Positions 16,493 through 25,915 of a stretch of DNA of 64,000 nucleotides are shown here, piece by piece; positions within the stretch are counted from its first letter, which is position 1; every line of letters begins with the position of its first letter. Origin of the DNA: Bradyrhizobium sp. WD16 (GTDB taxonomy: Bacteria; Pseudomonadota; Alphaproteobacteria; Rhizobiales; Xanthobacteraceae); contig NZ_CP028908.1 in NCBI RefSeq assembly GCF_024181725.1, positions 496,001-560,000 on the forward strand. The letters run 5' to 3'. The notes under the pieces are model-generated. The model had not been told where the DNA came from and ran no database searches. It saw only the letters and a list, made by a program, of their open reading frames with translations. Made by a program: the position numbers and the translations under genes.

Positions 16493-17302
16493 TTACGGCT
16501 TGAGGACCGTGGCCGGATCGCCGGTGAATTCGTCGGCGCAGAACGGCCCGCCCTGGAAGAACGCGGCGATCGGATCGCCCGCCGGGGCATCGGCGGCGAG
16601 AACTTCGTCGGCGTAGTTCTCCGAATGCCCGGTCGGGCGATAGCCGAGTTCGAGGGCGCGGCTGTTGTCCCACCAGGCGCGCTTGTTGTCGGACATGCCG
16701 TAGACGACTTCGTAAATCAGGCCTTCGCGCTCGAGGCCGATGCGGCACAGCGACACCAGATCCTCGGTCTTGAGCCAGATCGCGAGGCGCCGCTCGTCGA
16801 GCGGCTTCTCGCCGACATTGCCGATGCGGATCGCCAGCACGCCGATATTGTGCTTGTAGGCGTACATCGCGCCGAGCGCCTCGCCGAAGGCCTTGCTGAC
16901 ACCATAGCGGGTGTCGGGACGCAGCAGATCATGGGTGTCGATGGTCGTGCTGCGCGGATAGAAGCCGACCGCATGGTTGGACGAGGCGAACACCACGCGC
17001 TTGACGCCGGCGAGCCGGGCCGCCTCGAACAGGTTGTAGGTGCCGATGATATTGGCGTTGAGGATGGTCTCCCACGAGCCCTCGACCGAGAAACCGCCGA
17101 GGTGAATGATGCCGTCGATGCCCTCGACGAGCGTCTTCACCTGCGAAAGGTCGGAAAGATCGGCCCGGATGAATTCTTCCGACGACGCGAGATCGGCCGG
17201 CGTCTTGAGGTCGCTCAGCACCAGATCGGGATAGATCGGCGGCAGCAGCTTGCGCAGCCGCGTTCCGACACCTCCGGCCGCGCCGGTCAACAAGATCCGC
17301 AT
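16493..17302 (-). CDS. udh: Uronate dehydrogenase (NAD-dependent)
   Basis: Extended SDR enzyme that oxidises D-glucuronate or D-galacturonate to the aldarolactone. 269 residues: Rossmann motif LTGAAGGVGTRL (residues 5-16), IIHLGGFSVEGSWE, VVFASSNHAVGFYP (catalytic Ser at about 108), YGVSK with Tyr133/Lys137, and WWDNS in the C-terminal half, a signature I associate with Udh. Second gene of a minus-strand pair behind a FadR-type regulator and divergent from a TRAP transporter, which together suggests import and oxidation of uronates. Followed by a palindromic repeat. Confidence 0.9.
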   Translation of the reverse strand: MRILLTGAAGGVGTRLRKLLPPIYPDLVLSDLKTPADLASSEEFIRADLSDLSQVKTLVEGIDGIIHLGGFSVEGSWETILNANIIGTYNLFEAARLAGVKRVVFASSNHAVGFYPRSTTIDTHDLLRPDTRYGVSKAFGEALGAMYAYKHNIGVLAIRIGNVGEKPLDERRLAIWLKTEDLVSLCRIGLEREGLIYEVVYGMSDNKRAWWDNSRALELGYRPTGHSENYADEVLAADAPAGDPIAAFFQGGPFCADEFTGDPATVLKP

Positions 17303-17371
17303 GGGGTTTCCTTTTGCCTGTTTGTTGTCATTGACGGAGTGTAATCGGCAGAGCGCGCGGCGCGTCGGCGC

Positions 17372-18148
17372 TCAACGCAGGCTCGACGCCAGCTGACGAT
17401 AGCGTTCCCGCGAGTTCAACAGATGCCGGCGCATGGCCTCGCGCGCCTTCTTGGCCGAGCGGGCCTCGATCGCCTGCAGGATGGCCTCGTGTTCGCGCTC
17501 GATGCGGCGCAGATAGCTCCGCATGCTGTCCGGGTTGCCGTCGAACGACCGGATGCTCTGGCGCGGAATGATCAGGCGGCCGAGATAGGCCAGGAACTCG
17601 ACGAAGCGGTTGTTCCGGGTCGCGGCGGCGATGGCGCGGTGGAACGCCAGGTCCTCCTTGATGCCGCGCTCGCCATTGGCGATCACCGCCGCCATGGCCG
17701 CTTGAGCCTCGCGGATCTCGGCGATCTCGGCGTCGGTGGCGCGCTCGCTGGCCAGCGCCGCGGCTTCCGCCTCCACCGCCATGCGCAGTTCGATCACCTC
17801 GATCACGCCTTCGAGGGAACCGAGGCCCTCCGGATCGATCGAGTATGGCTGCTGGCTCGGATCCGGATTGACGAAGGCGCCGGCGCCCTGCCGCGTCACC
17901 ACGAGACCGCGGGCCCGCAGCGCCGCCACCGCTTCGCGGATCACGGTTCGGCTGACGCCCATCGCAGCCATCATCTCCTGTTCCGACGGCAGCTTGGTGC
18001 CGGCCGCCAGCCCGCCCGAGGTGATCTGTTCGGCGAGGCGGTTGCAGACCTCTCCGCTGAGGCTGCGCAGCGGAACCACCGGGCGCAGCAGCGCGCGCGA
18101 TTGCGCCGCGCCATCGGCGGCCGGGCTTGACGGGTCTTGTCTGGTCAT
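17372..18148 (-). CDS. GntR-family regulator, FadR/FCD subfamily
   Basis: 258 residues. Winged-helix N-terminal domain (about residues 30-95: LAAGTKLPSEQEMMAAMGVS then RTVIREAVAALRARGLVVTR) and an FCD ligand-binding domain from about 110, with metal-ligand-type residues in DLAFHRAIAAATRNNRFVEF. FCD regulators in this context usually sense sugar acids such as galacturonate or glucuronate. It is 69 nt upstream of udh on the same strand and divergent from the TRAP genes, so it probably represses both units. Confidence 0.9.
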   Translation of the reverse strand: MTRQDPSSPAADGAAQSRALLRPVVPLRSLSGEVCNRLAEQITSGGLAAGTKLPSEQEMMAAMGVSRTVIREAVAALRARGLVVTRQGAGAFVNPDPSQQPYSIDPEGLGSLEGVIEVIELRMAVEAEAAALASERATDAEIAEIREAQAAMAAVIANGERGIKEDLAFHRAIAAATRNNRFVEFLAYLGRLIIPRQSIRSFDGNPDSMRSYLRRIEREHEAILQAIEARSAKKAREAMRRHLLNSRERYRQLASSLR

Positions 18149-18155
18149 CGTACAA
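18137..18155. promoter_or_regulatory. Candidate operator dyad TTGT-N11-ACAA at the GntR start
   Basis: A short dyad overlaps the GntR-gene start codon in the divergent region that serves both the gntR-udh pair and the TRAP operon. It is the only clear symmetry there. Half-sites are only four bases, so this is weak. Confidence 0.25.
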
Positions 18156-18282
18156 CTTTTCTAACACGTCCGGGCCAACCCGGCAACCGCGCGGCCTTGC
18201 GCCGCCGACCGGCACCGGCCGGCAATCAACAAGATCAGCACGACCAACGCGTCTGTCGCTGCAATCGGGAGGAGTAGAAAAC

Positions 18283-19287
18283 ATGAAGCGGCGTGACTTC
18301 ATCAAGCTTGGCGCCGGCCTCGGCGCAGCGAGTATCGGGCTCGGCAGCGGATTTCGCGCCGCCGGCACGCAGACCAAGATGACGTTGAAGGCCTCCGACG
18401 TGCACCCCGAGGGCTATCCCACGGTGGCGGCGACCGAGAGCCTCGGCAAGAAGCTGCAAGCCGCCACCAATGGCCGGCTGTCGACGCAGATGTATGCGGC
18501 AATGCAGCTCGGCGGCGAGAAGGAAACCATCGAGCAGACCCAGCTCGGCGCCATCCAGCTCCTGCGCGTCAGCGTCGGCGCGCTCGGCCCGGTGGTCGAC
18601 GATCTCAACGTCCTCAACATTCCCTTCCTGTGCAAGAACACCGCGCACATGCAGAAGGTGCTGGACGGACCGATCGGCCAGGATCTGCTGGACAAGGTGT
18701 CCAACAACGCCAATGCCAACCTGGTCGGCCTGTGCTGGATGGATGCCGGCGCCCGCAGCTTCTACGACACCAAGCGGCCGATCAAGGCGATCGACGACAT
18801 GAAGGGCCTCAAGCTCCGCGTCATCGGCAATCCGATGTTCGTCGACATGGCGAATGCGCTGGGCGCCAACGGCATCGCCATGGGTTACGACCAGGTCTTC
18901 AATTCGCTGCAGACCGGCGTGATCGACGGCGCCGAGAACAACCCGCCGAGCTACGTCTTCGACAATCACTACACCGTGGCCAAGAACTACACCCTGACCG
19001 AGCACCTGATCGTGCCGGAAATGCTGGTGTTCTCCAAACGGGCCTGGGGCAACCTGTCCGGCGACGACCAGGCGCTGGTGAAGAAGTTCGCGCGGGAGGC
19101 CCAGGCCGAGGCCCGGGTGCTGTGGACCCAGTACGAGCAGAAGGCGATGGAGAAGGCACGCGCCGCCGGCTGCCAGATCGTCGAGGTCGCCGACAAGAAG
19201 CCGTTCCAGGACGCGGTCAAGCCGGTCTGGGACAAGTACGGCCCGAAATACGCCGAGACGATCAAGCGCATCCAGGCCGAGGCCTGA
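18283..19287 (+). CDS. TRAP transporter substrate-binding protein (DctP family)
   Basis: Periplasmic solute receptor of a tripartite ATP-independent transporter, 334 residues. It begins MKRRDFIKLGAGLGAASIGL, a twin-arginine-like export signal. The family's conserved ligand-binding Arg lies in MKGLKLRVIGNPMFVDM, followed by NGIAMGYDQVFNSLQTGVID and GAENNP. GGGAGGAG stands 8 nt before the ATG. Beside uronate dehydrogenase and an FCD regulator the ligand is probably a uronate. DctQ and DctM genes follow. Confidence 0.93.
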   Translation: MKRRDFIKLGAGLGAASIGLGSGFRAAGTQTKMTLKASDVHPEGYPTVAATESLGKKLQAATNGRLSTQMYAAMQLGGEKETIEQTQLGAIQLLRVSVGALGPVVDDLNVLNIPFLCKNTAHMQKVLDGPIGQDLLDKVSNNANANLVGLCWMDAGARSFYDTKRPIKAIDDMKGLKLRVIGNPMFVDMANALGANGIAMGYDQVFNSLQTGVIDGAENNPPSYVFDNHYTVAKNYTLTEHLIVPEMLVFSKRAWGNLSGDDQALVKKFAREAQAEARVLWTQYEQKAMEKARAAGCQIVEVADKKPFQDAVKPVWDKYGPKYAETIKRIQAEA

Positions 19288-19395
19288 ATTCGACGAGTGA
19301 TTGCAGCAGGCGCTGATACGAACGGCGCCTTCTCCCCGTTCCCCCGTTCGTCATCGGCGGCGCCGGGCGCGCCGCCCTGCCATGGAGGCGTGTCG

Positions 19396-19911
19396 ATGGC
19401 CGAGCTGTACCGCAAGGCGATGGACTATCTCTATTATGCCTGCGTCACCGTGGGCTGCGTCGCCCTGGTGCTGATCTCCGCGATCATTCCCTGGGCGGTG
19501 TTCACCCGCTACGTGCTCAACAGCGCCGCCTCCTGGCCGGAGCCGATGGCGGTGCTGCTGACCATCGCGCTGACCTTCTTCGGCGCCGCGGCCTGCTATC
19601 GCTACGGGCTGCATATGAACATCGCGCTCGCCACCAACCTCCTGCCCAGACTCGGCCAGCGCGCCTGTGCCCTGATCAGCGAACTGATGATGGCCCTGAT
19701 CTCGCTGTTCATGGCGGTGTGGGGGGCGCGGCTGGTGGAGGCGACCTGGCACAACACCATCGGCGATTTCCCGGCGCTCTCCGTCGGCGTGACCTACCTG
19801 CCGATCCCGATCGGCGGCGCCATCATGCTGCTGTTCGTCATCGAGCGCATCATGCTCGGCCGGCCCGCCGACACCACCGGCGACGCCCACGGCGTCGCCG
19901 CCTTCGACTGA
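19396..19911 (+). CDS. TRAP transporter small permease (DctQ family)
   Basis: Four-TM inner-membrane subunit, 171 residues; helices near residues 15-35, 48-66, 88-108 and 128-150. The ATG at 19396 is taken because GGAGG lies just upstream and a start at 19297 would add a non-hydrophobic leader. The gap to the receptor gene is 108 nt; the large permease follows after 18 nt. Confidence 0.92.
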   Translation: MAELYRKAMDYLYYACVTVGCVALVLISAIIPWAVFTRYVLNSAASWPEPMAVLLTIALTFFGAAACYRYGLHMNIALATNLLPRLGQRACALISELMMALISLFMAVWGARLVEATWHNTIGDFPALSVGVTYLPIPIGGAIMLLFVIERIMLGRPADTTGDAHGVAAFD

Positions 19912-19929
19912 CACGAGGCGCTCTCCGTC

Positions 19930-21219
19930 ATGGACATTCTCGTTCTCATCATCGTTCTGTTCGCCTGCTTCCTGATCGGCATGCCGATCGCCTATTCGCT
20001 GGCGGCAGGCGCGATCGTCGGCGCAATGATGCTCGACATCCCGCTCGAGGCGGTGATGCTCAAGATCTCCGACGGCGTCAGCAAGGTGGCGATGCTGACC
20101 ATCCCCTTCTTCGTGCTCGCCGGCGCGATCATGGCCGAGGGCGGGATGGCGCGGCGGCTGGTGGCGTTCGCCAACGTCATCGTCGGCGTCATCCGCGTCC
20201 GCGGCGGCCTGTCCGGCGTCAACATTCTCGCCACGACCTTCCTCAGCGGCATCTCCGGCTCCTGCGTCGCCGACACCTCGGCGATCGGCTCGATCATGAT
20301 CCCGCAGATGGAGAAGGTGGGTTATCCGCGCGCCTTCGCCACCAACGTCACGATCAGCGCCTCGGTGCAGGCCGTGGTGATCCCGCCCAGCCACAACGCG
20401 GTGATCTATTCGCTCGCCACCGGCGGCGCGATCTCCGTCACCAGCCTGTTCATGGCCGGCGTCGTGCCGGGCCTGATGCTCGGTTTCGCCATCCTGCTGC
20501 TCTGCCTCTACGTCGCCTATCGCGACGGTCATCCCCGCGGCGAAGCGATCCCGTTCAAGGACGCGGTGCGGATGTCGTTCGAGGCGATCTGGGGCCTGAT
20601 CACTGTCTTCATCATCCTCGGCGGCATCCTGCTCGGCGTCTTCACCGCCATCGAGGCCGGCGCCGTGGCCTGCGTCTGGGCCTTCGTGGTGACGATGTTC
20701 GTCTATCGCGACTACAGCTGGAAGGAGCTGCCGGCGCTGCTCCACCGCACGCTGCGCACCGTCGCCATGGTCCTGATGCTGATCGCCTGCGCCTCCAGCT
20801 TCGGTTACATCATGGCCTTGATGCAGATGCCGGCGAAGGTGACGGCGTTCTTCCTCACCCTGTCGCAGAACAAGATCGTCATCCTGCTGCTGATCAACCT
20901 GATGCTGCTGGTGCTGGGCTGCCTGATGGACATGGCGCCCCTGATCCTGATCTGCACACCGATCCTGCTGCCGGTGGTGAAGAGCTTCGGCGTCGATCCG
21001 GTGCATTTCGGCATGATCCTGCTGATCAATCTCGGCATCGGGCTGATCACGCCGCCGGTCGGCTCGGTGCTGTTCGTCGGTTGCGCCGTCGGCAAGGTGA
21101 AGCTCGAGGAGGTCTTGCGCGGCATCCTGCCGTTCTACGCGGCGATGTTCGCGGTGCTGATGCTGGTGACCTATGTCCCCGCCTTCTCGCTGTGGCTGCC
21201 GAGCCTCGTGCTGAAATAG
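19930..21219 (+). CDS. TRAP transporter large permease (DctM family)
   Basis: 429-residue, multi-helix membrane subunit that carries the sodium-coupled transport path. Typical DctM segments are ISGSCVADTSAIGSIMIPQM (about residue 110), ISASVQAVVIPPSHNAVIY and the C-terminal NLGIGLITPPVGSVLFVGCA. Last gene of the TRAP operon. The following 141 bp to the next gene show no further ORF of interest. Confidence 0.94.
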   Translation: MDILVLIIVLFACFLIGMPIAYSLAAGAIVGAMMLDIPLEAVMLKISDGVSKVAMLTIPFFVLAGAIMAEGGMARRLVAFANVIVGVIRVRGGLSGVNILATTFLSGISGSCVADTSAIGSIMIPQMEKVGYPRAFATNVTISASVQAVVIPPSHNAVIYSLATGGAISVTSLFMAGVVPGLMLGFAILLLCLYVAYRDGHPRGEAIPFKDAVRMSFEAIWGLITVFIILGGILLGVFTAIEAGAVACVWAFVVTMFVYRDYSWKELPALLHRTLRTVAMVLMLIACASSFGYIMALMQMPAKVTAFFLTLSQNKIVILLLINLMLLVLGCLMDMAPLILICTPILLPVVKSFGVDPVHFGMILLINLGIGLITPPVGSVLFVGCAVGKVKLEEVLRGILPFYAAMFAVLMLVTYVPAFSLWLPSLVLK

Positions 21220-21360
21220 AGCAGAAGGGGCGACCTCGACCATGACCCGAATGCCCCCGCGCGAGGTGGCGCAGAAGAGCGGCGGCGGAACGAGGCGCCA
21301 GGCGGTGCTCCTCGGCAACGCGATGATCGAATCTCCCGGGTAACGTGATAGGTTTGCCTG

Positions 21361-22425
21361 ATGGCGAACCAATCCCACCGACAGCTCTGGCCCGGCGTCA
21401 CTCTGGCGCTCGCCTCGGCCGTGCTGTTCGGCCTCTCGACCCCGCTCTCCAAGCTGCTGCTCGCTGCGGTCGAACCGCAGCTGCTCGCCGGCCTGCTCTA
21501 TCTCGGCGCCGGCGGCGGCCTCGCCATCATCCATCTCGGCCGCGCCGCGATCGGACTGCCCGCCCCCGAGGCCCCGCTGCGCCGGACCGACCTGCCCTGG
21601 CTCGCCGCGGTCGTCATCTTCGGCGGCGTCGCCGGGCCGCTGCTCCTGATGCTCGGGCTGGAGCGCACCTCCGCCGCGTCGGGATCGCTGCTGCTCAATC
21701 TCGAGGGCCTCGCCACCATGGCGATCGCCTGGATGGTGTTCCGAGAGAACGTCGATCGCCGCCTGCTGGTCGGAGCGGCCGCGATCCTCGCCGGCGCCAT
21801 GGTGCTGTCCTGGACGGGGCAGCGGATCGATTTCGATGCCGGTGGGCTGATGATTGCAGCGGCCTGCCTGTGCTGGGGCATCGACAACAACCTCACCCGC
21901 AAACTGTCGTCGGCCGATCCGGTGGTCACCGCGCTGATCAAGGGCCTCGCCGCCGGCGTCGTCAATCTCGCCCTCGCGCTGCTGCGCGGGGCCACCCTGC
22001 CCGCGCCCCCCACCATCGCCGCCGCGGCGCTGGTCGGCTTCTTCGGCATCGGCGTCAGTCTCGTGCTGTTCGTGCTGGCGCTACGTCATCTCGGCGCGGC
22101 ACGGACCGGCGCCTATTTCTCGCTGGCGCCCTTCATCGGCGCGCTCGTCGCCACCGGCGCTCTCGGCGAACCTCTGACGCCGCAGTTCGTCATCGCCGGC
22201 GTCCTGATGGCGGTCGGGCTGTGGCTGCATCTTTCCGAGCGGCACGGCCACATGCACCAGCACGACGCGCTCGAGCATGAGCACAGCCACGTCCACGACG
22301 AGCACCACCGGCACCACCACGAGGGCCCGGTCACCGAACCGCATTCGCACTGGCATCGCCACGAACCGCTGCGGCACAAGCACGTGCATTACCCGGACCT
22401 GCATCACCGTCACGGCCACGGGTGA
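21361..22425 (+). CDS. EamA/DMT-family transporter with a long His-rich cytosolic or periplasmic tail
   Basis: 354 residues. Two five-helix EamA repeats (about residues 10-140 and 155-290; first helix GVTLALASAVLFGLSTPLSK) followed by about 60 residues crowded with His, Asp and Glu (HGHMHQHDALEHEHSHVH onward, ending HRHGHG). DMT proteins export metabolites or take up small solutes; the tail suggests metal binding, as in some Ni/Co/Zn carriers and chaperones. The gene stands alone and runs convergent to the RND operon, with a strong hairpin between. Confidence 0.87.
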   Translation: MANQSHRQLWPGVTLALASAVLFGLSTPLSKLLLAAVEPQLLAGLLYLGAGGGLAIIHLGRAAIGLPAPEAPLRRTDLPWLAAVVIFGGVAGPLLLMLGLERTSAASGSLLLNLEGLATMAIAWMVFRENVDRRLLVGAAAILAGAMVLSWTGQRIDFDAGGLMIAAACLCWGIDNNLTRKLSSADPVVTALIKGLAAGVVNLALALLRGATLPAPPTIAAAALVGFFGIGVSLVLFVLALRHLGAARTGAYFSLAPFIGALVATGALGEPLTPQFVIAGVLMAVGLWLHLSERHGHMHQHDALEHEHSHVHDEHHRHHHEGPVTEPHSHWHRHEPLRHKHVHYPDLHHRHGHG

Positions 22426-22562
22426 GAGCTTCGACACCCGTCGCTCGTCACGGCTTTACAGCCCCCGGCCAGGGCAGACGTGGACGGCATGGCGATCCGG
22501 CTCTTGCCGGATCGCGTTCTCGTCGGAAGCAAAGCAAGCCGCAATGGATCACGAACTTCGGA

Positions 22563-22592
22563 GGCGGCCCGCGTGAGGGAGCGCGGGCCGCC
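22563..22592. terminator. Strong intergenic hairpin, probable bidirectional terminator
   Basis: A perfect 11-bp GC stem (ggcggcccgcg, 8-nt loop, cgcgggccgcc) lies between the convergent EamA and RND permease genes, 27 bp beyond the RND stop. No U-tract follows on either strand, so it may be a processing or stability hairpin instead. Confidence 0.55.
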
Positions 22593-22618
22593 GTCACTGG
22601 CCTGGCCGCAAGGAGGGG

Positions 22619-25600
22619 CTACTCGGCGGCCTGGCCAACCACGTGATGCGTCGTGCTGCCGAGCTCGGAGGAGTGCGGCACCTCGCCATGCTGCTTGAGC
22701 GGCTTGTTGCCGGTCAGGCGGCGCAGCAGCACATAGAACACCGGGGTGAGGAAAATGCCGAAGGCGGTCACCCCGATCATGCCGGCGAACACCGCGACGC
22801 CCATGGCATGGCGCATCTCGGCGCCGGCGCCGGTGGAGGTCACCAGCGGCACCACGCCCATGATGAAGGCCATCGACGTCATCAGGATCGGCCGCAGCCG
22901 CAGCCGGCTCGCCTCGATCGCCGCCTCGACCGGCGTGCGCCCGGCGAATTCCAGTTCGCGGGCGAACTCGACGATCAGGATGGCGTTCTTGGCCGACAGT
23001 CCGACCAGCACGATCAGGCCAATCTGGGTGAAGACGTTGTTGTCGCCGTCGGAGGCCCAGACGCCGAACATCGCCGCCATCAAACCCATCGGCACGATCA
23101 TGATGATCGACAGCGGCAGCGTCAGGCTTTCGTACTGCGCGGCCAGCACCAGGAACACCAGCAGCAGCGACAGCGGAAAGACGATCACCGCAGAATTGCC
23201 CGCCAGCACCTGCTGATAGGTCAGTTCCGTCCATTCGAAGCCGAAGCCCTTGGGCAGGGTCTCGTCGGCGACCCGCTGGATCGCCGCCTGGGCCTCGCCG
23301 GAGGAATAGCCCGGCGCCGCTCCGCCATTGACGTCGGCGGTGAGGAAGCCGTTGTAGCGCATGGCGCGCTCCGGCCCGGCGCTGGACTTGACCCGCAGCA
23401 GCGTCGCCAGCGGGATCATGCCGCCCGAAGCCGAGCGCACCTTCAATTCGCCGATGTCGTCGGGACGCGACCTGAACTTGGCGTCGGCCTGCACCCGCAC
23501 GGTGTAGGTGCGGCCGAAGCGGTTGAAGTCGTTGACGTAGAGCGAGCCGAGATAGATCTGCAGCGTGTCGAACACGTCCGTCACCGGCACGCCGAGCTGG
23601 CGGGCACGGGTGCGGTCGATATCGGCATAGAGCTGCGGCGTATTGATCTGGTAGCTCGAGAACAGCCCGGCGATCTCCGGCGTCTTCTGCGCCCTGGCGA
23701 GGAACGCCTTGGTCGCCTCGTCGAGCGCCCGATAGCCGAGGCCGGCCTGATCCTCGATCTGCAACTTGAAGCCGCCGATGGTGCCGAGGCCCTGGACGGG
23801 CGGCGGCGGGAACATGGCGATGAAGGCTTCCTGGATCGCCGCGAACTTGCCGTTGAGCTTCTTGGCGATGGCGCCGCCGCTCAGGTCGGCGCTGCGCCGC
23901 TCGTCGAACGGCTTGAGCGTGACGAACACGATGCCGGCGTTGGACGAATTGGTGAAGCCGTTGATCGACAGCCCCGGAAAGGCCACCGCGCTCTCGACGC
24001 CGGGCTCCTTGAGGGCGATGTCGCCCATGCGGCGGATCACCTCCTCGGTGCGGTCGAGGGTCGAGCCGTCGGGCAGTTGGGCGAAGCCGACCAGGTACTG
24101 CTTGTCCTGCCCCGGCACGAAGCCGCCCGGGACCGCATGGAACAGGCTCCAGGTGACGCCGATCAGGCCGAGATAGACCGCCATCATCACCGCCTTGCGC
24201 GAGATCACGCCCTTGACGCCGGCGCTGTAGCCGCCGCCGAGGCGGCGGAATCCGGCGTTGAAGCCGCGGAAGAACCAGCCGAGCGTGCGGTCCATCACGA
24301 CGGTGAGGACGTCCTTGGGCGCGTCATGGCCCTTGAGCAGTTGGGCGGCGAGCGCCGGCGACAGCGTGAGCGAATTGATCGCCGAGATCACGGTGGAGAT
24401 CGCGATCGTCAGTGCGAACTGGCGATAGAACTGGCCGGTCAGCCCGGTGATGAAGGCAAGCGGCACGAACACCGCGACCAGCACCAGGGCAATGGCGATG
24501 ATCGGCCCCGACACCTCGCGCATGGCGCGGTAGGTCGCCTCGCGCGGCGACAGCCCTTCCTCGATATTACGCTCGACATTCTCGACCACGACGATGGCAT
24601 CGTCGACGACGATACCGATGGCCAGCACCAGCCCGAACAGGCTGAGCGCGTTGACCGAGAAGCCGAACAGATACATCACCGCGAAGGTGCCGATGATCGA
24701 TACCGGCACGGCGAGCAGCGGGATGATCGAGGCCCGCCATGTCTGCAGGAACAGGATGACGACGAGCACCACCAGCGCGACCGCCTCGAGCAGGGTGTGG
24801 ATCACCGCCTCGATCGAGGCCCGGACGAACTGTGTCGGGTCGTAGACGATGCGGTAGTCGACGTCTTCCGGCATGTTCTTCTTCAGCTCGGCCATGGTCT
24901 TGCGGACGTCGTCCGAGATCTGGATGGCGTTGGAGCCGGGCGCCTGGAAGATCGGGATCGCCACCGCCGACTTGTTGTCGAGCAGCGAGCGCAGGGAATA
25001 TTCCGAGGCACCGAGCTCGACGCGGGCGATGTCGCGCAGTCGCGTCACCTCGCCATTGGTGCCGCCCTTGACGATGATGTTGCCGAATTCCTCCTCGGTC
25101 TGCAGCCGGCCCTGGGCGTTGACCGGAAGCTGGAAGCTGATGCTGGGCAGGCCCGGCGACGCGCCGACGACGCCGGCGGCGGCCTGGACGTTCTGGGCGC
25201 GGATCTCACCGACGACATCGCTGGCGGAGAGCCCGTGCTCGGCAACCTTCTGCGGATCGAGCCAGATCCGCATGGAATAGTCGCCCGACCCGAACAGCTG
25301 CACCTGGCCGACGCCGTTGACGCGGGCGAGCCGGTCCTTGACGTTGAGCACCGCGTAGTTGCGCAGATACGTCATGTCGTAGCGGTCGTTGGGCGACAGC
25401 AGATGCACCACCAGCGTCAGGTCCGGCGCGCTCTTGACGGTGGTGATGCCGAGCCGGCGGACGTCCTCCGGCAGCCGCGGCTCCGCCTGGGAGACGCGGT
25501 TCTGCACCAGCTGCTGGGCCTTGTCCGGATCGGTGCCGAGCTTGAAGGTGACGGTCAGGGTCATCAGGCCGTCGGTCGTCGCCTGGCTGCTCATGTAGAG

Positions 25601-25831
25601 CATGCCCTCGACGCCGTTGATCTGCTCCTCGATCGGCGTCGACACCGTCTCGGCGATCACCCTGGGATTGGCGCCGGGGTATTGGGCGCGGACCACCACG
25701 GAGGGCGGCGAGACTTCGGGATATTCGGACACCGGCATCACCCGCAGCGCGAGCAGGCCGGACAGGAAGATCAGGACCGACAGCACGCCGGCGAAGATCG
25801 GCCGGTCGATGAAGAAACGGGAAATATTCAT
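22619..25831 (-). CDS. RND multidrug efflux permease (AcrB/MexB-like, HAE1)
   Basis: Full-length 1070-residue RND transporter starting MNISRFFIDRPIFAGVLSVL, the canonical HAE1 start with TM1. The proton-relay pair Asp410-Asp411 lies in GIVVDDAIVVVENVER; the second half has the matching Lys in GLSAKNAILIVEFARE. The two large periplasmic loops and twelve helices are intact. The C-terminal tail is short and polar. The adaptor gene is 84 nt upstream on the same strand. It is more AcrB-like than the partial permease at 1-1907, which belongs to another HAE1 branch. Confidence 0.96.
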   Translation of the reverse strand: MNISRFFIDRPIFAGVLSVLIFLSGLLALRVMPVSEYPEVSPPSVVVRAQYPGANPRVIAETVSTPIEEQINGVEGMLYMSSQATTDGLMTLTVTFKLGTDPDKAQQLVQNRVSQAEPRLPEDVRRLGITTVKSAPDLTLVVHLLSPNDRYDMTYLRNYAVLNVKDRLARVNGVGQVQLFGSGDYSMRIWLDPQKVAEHGLSASDVVGEIRAQNVQAAAGVVGASPGLPSISFQLPVNAQGRLQTEEEFGNIIVKGGTNGEVTRLRDIARVELGASEYSLRSLLDNKSAVAIPIFQAPGSNAIQISDDVRKTMAELKKNMPEDVDYRIVYDPTQFVRASIEAVIHTLLEAVALVVLVVILFLQTWRASIIPLLAVPVSIIGTFAVMYLFGFSVNALSLFGLVLAIGIVVDDAIVVVENVERNIEEGLSPREATYRAMREVSGPIIAIALVLVAVFVPLAFITGLTGQFYRQFALTIAISTVISAINSLTLSPALAAQLLKGHDAPKDVLTVVMDRTLGWFFRGFNAGFRRLGGGYSAGVKGVISRKAVMMAVYLGLIGVTWSLFHAVPGGFVPGQDKQYLVGFAQLPDGSTLDRTEEVIRRMGDIALKEPGVESAVAFPGLSINGFTNSSNAGIVFVTLKPFDERRSADLSGGAIAKKLNGKFAAIQEAFIAMFPPPPVQGLGTIGGFKLQIEDQAGLGYRALDEATKAFLARAQKTPEIAGLFSSYQINTPQLYADIDRTRARQLGVPVTDVFDTLQIYLGSLYVNDFNRFGRTYTVRVQADAKFRSRPDDIGELKVRSASGGMIPLATLLRVKSSAGPERAMRYNGFLTADVNGGAAPGYSSGEAQAAIQRVADETLPKGFGFEWTELTYQQVLAGNSAVIVFPLSLLLVFLVLAAQYESLTLPLSIIMIVPMGLMAAMFGVWASDGDNNVFTQIGLIVLVGLSAKNAILIVEFARELEFAGRTPVEAAIEASRLRLRPILMTSMAFIMGVVPLVTSTGAGAEMRHAMGVAVFAGMIGVTAFGIFLTPVFYVLLRRLTGNKPLKQHGEVPHSSELGSTTHHVVGQAAE

Positions 25832-25915
25832 GGCTCGCCCCTCGCAGCGCCTGACCGGGTCACCGGGCTGCGGTCGTCAAGTGTCCTGGTTCAATCGTTG
25901 GAGAAGCCGGCGCCG

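Noticed and set aside
19351-21534. Long minus-strand open frame opposite the TRAP permease genes
   Set aside because: Low-complexity antisense composition; the plus strand has DctQ and DctM with membrane helices.
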